From contig JAKSCG010000176.1 in assembly GCA_022360715.1 (NCBI GenBank), positions 1 through 33,912 on the forward strand: a DNA stretch of 33,912 nucleotides, given 5' to 3'. The translations under genes and the position numbers were made by a program. Every line of letters starts with the position of its first letter. Position 1 is the stretch's first letter. The DNA comes from Halanaerobiales bacterium (GTDB taxonomy: Bacteria > Bacillota > Halanaerobiia > Halanaerobiales > DTU029). The notes below the pieces were generated by a model that did not search any database, was not told where the DNA came from, and worked only from the letters and a program-made list of their open reading frames with translations. Below are positions 32,440 through 33,912 of the stretch, piece after piece.

Positions 32440-33675
32440 ATGATTATACGTGATTATATTCCAACAAAGGATAATCAAGACCTGATCCGGATCTGGCAAG
32501 AGATTGGCTGGATCACGACGGAGAAAGATGAAGAGGAAGGGTTAACTATCTTTCCGCAAGGGAGCAAGTCGTTGGTAGCAGAGATTGATCAGGAAGTAGA
32601 GGGTTTTGTCTGCTCTACTCCGGCCCGGCTCCAATATTTAAATGAACCGCTAGAACTACAGGCAATAACTGCCGTTACGGTTAGTCGGGTTGCCCGTAAA
32701 CAGGGAATAGCCGGTAGTATTACTGCCCGGGCAATTGCCGAAGCGGCCGGGGAGGGTTATCAGCTTTCCGGACTGGGTATGTTTGAACAGGGATTTTATA
32801 ATCAACTGGGTTTTGGTACCGGTAGTTATGAACATATTATTAGTTTTGACCCGGCTAGCTTAAATATAGAGGTAAAGGCTAGACCCCCCAAGAGAATTAG
32901 TGCGGCCGACTGGGAAAAAATGCATCGGTCCAGACTGAACCGGTGTAAAAAGCACGGATATTGCACTTTGTTGCCGGCTGCTATTACCAGAGCAGAGCTG
33001 AAATGGACCGGAAAAAAGGGATTTGGCCTGGGTTATTTTCAGGAAGATGGGGAATTAAGCCATTATTTCTGGTGTAAACCGGATAGTGTCGAACATGGTC
33101 CTTATTTCATTTCTGTTCTGGTTTATAATAATGCTGAACAGCTCCTGGAATTAATCTCTTTACTCAAAAGCTTGGGGGATCAGGTAAACCTGGTTAAGAT
33201 GAAAGAACCGGCCGGAATTCAGCTCCAGGATTTAATTAATCAACCCTTCCGGGGGATGCGGATTAGTAAATCTTCTAAGTATGAGAGCGTTAATCAGGCT
33301 GTGGCTTACTGGCAGGTCCGTATCCTTGATCTACCGGGAGCCATATCCCACACCCAAATTGGGGGGAATCCCATTTCCTTTAACCTGGAATTAAGGGATC
33401 CGATTGAAAAATTTTTGCCAGCAGCGAGTAAATGGCGGGGACTGAGCGGTAGTTATATTATTACATTCGGTCAAGAATCAACGGTTGAAAAAGGGAGCGA
33501 CCGCAATTTACCTACTTTAAAGGCTTCGGTCGGTGCTTTTACCCGTTTATGGCTGGGGGTTCAGCCGGCCAGTGGACTGGCGGTAACCGATCAATTAGCC
33601 GGACCGGAACAGTTATTGACTAAGCTTGATTATCAATTCTGCCTGCCCAAACCTTTAATTGATTGGGATTTTTAA
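32440..33675 (+). CDS. Eis-like GNAT N-acetyltransferase (copy 2)
   Basis: A 411-residue relative of the preceding gene with the same plan. The first GNAT domain has VSRVARKQGIAGSITARAI and LGMFEQGFYNQLGFGTGSYEH, a divergent middle domain follows, and an SCP2-like end closes with LIDWDF, again finishing in Phe. The two copies share layout more than sequence, so they look like an old duplication with separate substrates. The ATG at 32440 has AAAGGGTGG 7 bases ahead, 36 bases after copy 1, and the two are likely cotranscribed. The substrate is unknown. Confidence 0.8.
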   Translation: MIIRDYIPTKDNQDLIRIWQEIGWITTEKDEEEGLTIFPQGSKSLVAEIDQEVEGFVCSTPARLQYLNEPLELQAITAVTVSRVARKQGIAGSITARAIAEAAGEGYQLSGLGMFEQGFYNQLGFGTGSYEHIISFDPASLNIEVKARPPKRISAADWEKMHRSRLNRCKKHGYCTLLPAAITRAELKWTGKKGFGLGYFQEDGELSHYFWCKPDSVEHGPYFISVLVYNNAEQLLELISLLKSLGDQVNLVKMKEPAGIQLQDLINQPFRGMRISKSSKYESVNQAVAYWQVRILDLPGAISHTQIGGNPISFNLELRDPIEKFLPAASKWRGLSGSYIITFGQESTVEKGSDRNLPTLKASVGAFTRLWLGVQPASGLAVTDQLAGPEQLLTKLDYQFCLPKPLIDWDF

Positions 33676-33704
33676 AAATAACGATTATTACAGGAGGGAA
33701 AAAA

Positions 33705-33912
33705 ATGGCTGACCAAAGAGTAGAAAAATTGGCTAAACTATTGGTCAATTATTCATTAAAGATTAAAAAGGATGATTATTTGCGGATCGCCGGTTCTGAT
33801 TTAGCTCAACCTTTAATTAGAGAAGTCTACCGGGAAGCAATAAGAAAAGGGGCTTATGTTGATATTGAGACTGAGATTCCGGGTTTAAAGGAGATATTTT
33901 TTAAAGAGTCCA
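33705..33912 (+). CDS. M29 family aminopeptidase, N-terminal fragment (3' end outside window)
   Basis: The frame starts at ATG 33705 with AGGAGGG 6 bases ahead and stays open to the end of the window (69 codons). RVEKLAKLLVNYSLKIKKDDYLRIAGSDLAQPLIREVYREAIRKGAYV is the usual opening of M29 thermophilic metallo-aminopeptidases (AmpS/PepS), where this N-terminal domain precedes the metal site, which is not in view. It lies 29 bases after the second acetyltransferase and may share its mRNA. Confidence 0.85.
   Translation, partial: MADQRVEKLAKLLVNYSLKIKKDDYLRIAGSDLAQPLIREVYREAIRKGAYVDIETEIPGLKEIFFKES

Overview
The window is one strand-coherent block of a moderately AT-rich Bacillota (Firmicutes) chromosome from an endospore former. 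It holds the division and cell-wall (dcw) cluster followed by a sporulation sigma-factor cassette (spoIIGA, sigE, sigG, spoIIR) and the conserved ylm/divIVA/lspA/pyrR neighbourhood known from Bacillus and clostridia. MurE carries the DNPR signature of meso-diaminopimelate-adding enzymes, which fits a DAP-type wall. Strong AGGAGG-like ribosome binding sites and frequent TTG and GTG starts run through the window. The sequence does not let me name the genus. Lack of ileS and sepF at their usual places, and a HlyD-like gene beside yggS, suggest an anaerobic clostridial or halanaerobial-type lineage, but that is inference.

Layout. Bases 1-340 hold the 3' end of an ABC-2 permease gene and its terminator. 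Bases 340-663 are intergenic and hold the mraZ promoter with four MraZ-type repeats. They also hold a possible small minus-strand gene (44 codons) with its own promoter, operator-like inverted repeat and ribosome binding site. Bases 664-14296 are a tightly packed cluster: mraZ, rsmH, ftsL, a spoVD/ftsI-type transpeptidase, murE, murF, mraY, murD, ftsW/spoVE, murG, murC, ftsQ. ftsA and ftsZ follow behind a separate leader with a full-consensus sigma-H-type promoter, and a terminator closes ftsZ. spoIIGA-sigE end in a second terminator, and sigG-spoIIR in a third behind a sigma-F-like promoter. A short YlmC/YmxH-family gene, nrdR, pgeF, a HlyD-like membrane protein, yggS, yggT, ylmH and divIVA then run to 25295.

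A MATE efflux gene on the minus strand (25348-26700) sits where ileS would be in Bacillus. After it come a DUF5665 membrane protein and a YteA/YlyA-type zinc-finger protein behind a sigma-G-like promoter, then lspA, an RluD-type pseudouridine synthase, pyrR with a PyrR-responsive attenuator, and a uracil permease. The right end carries two tandem Eis-like acetyltransferases and the start of an M29 aminopeptidase gene.

How it works together. The first half makes lipid II from UDP-MurNAc (MurC, D, E, F, MraY, MurG), polymerises it at the septum (FtsW/SpoVE with the PASTA transpeptidase) and builds the Z ring (FtsZ, FtsA, FtsQ, FtsL). The middle encodes most of the forespore to mother-cell signalling path: a sigma-F-like promoter would make SpoIIR and sigma-G, secreted SpoIIR triggers the membrane protease SpoIIGA, and that frees sigma-E from its pro form. 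Candidate sigma-H, sigma-F, sigma-E and sigma-G promoters can be read at four fitting places. They are pattern matches and have not been tested.
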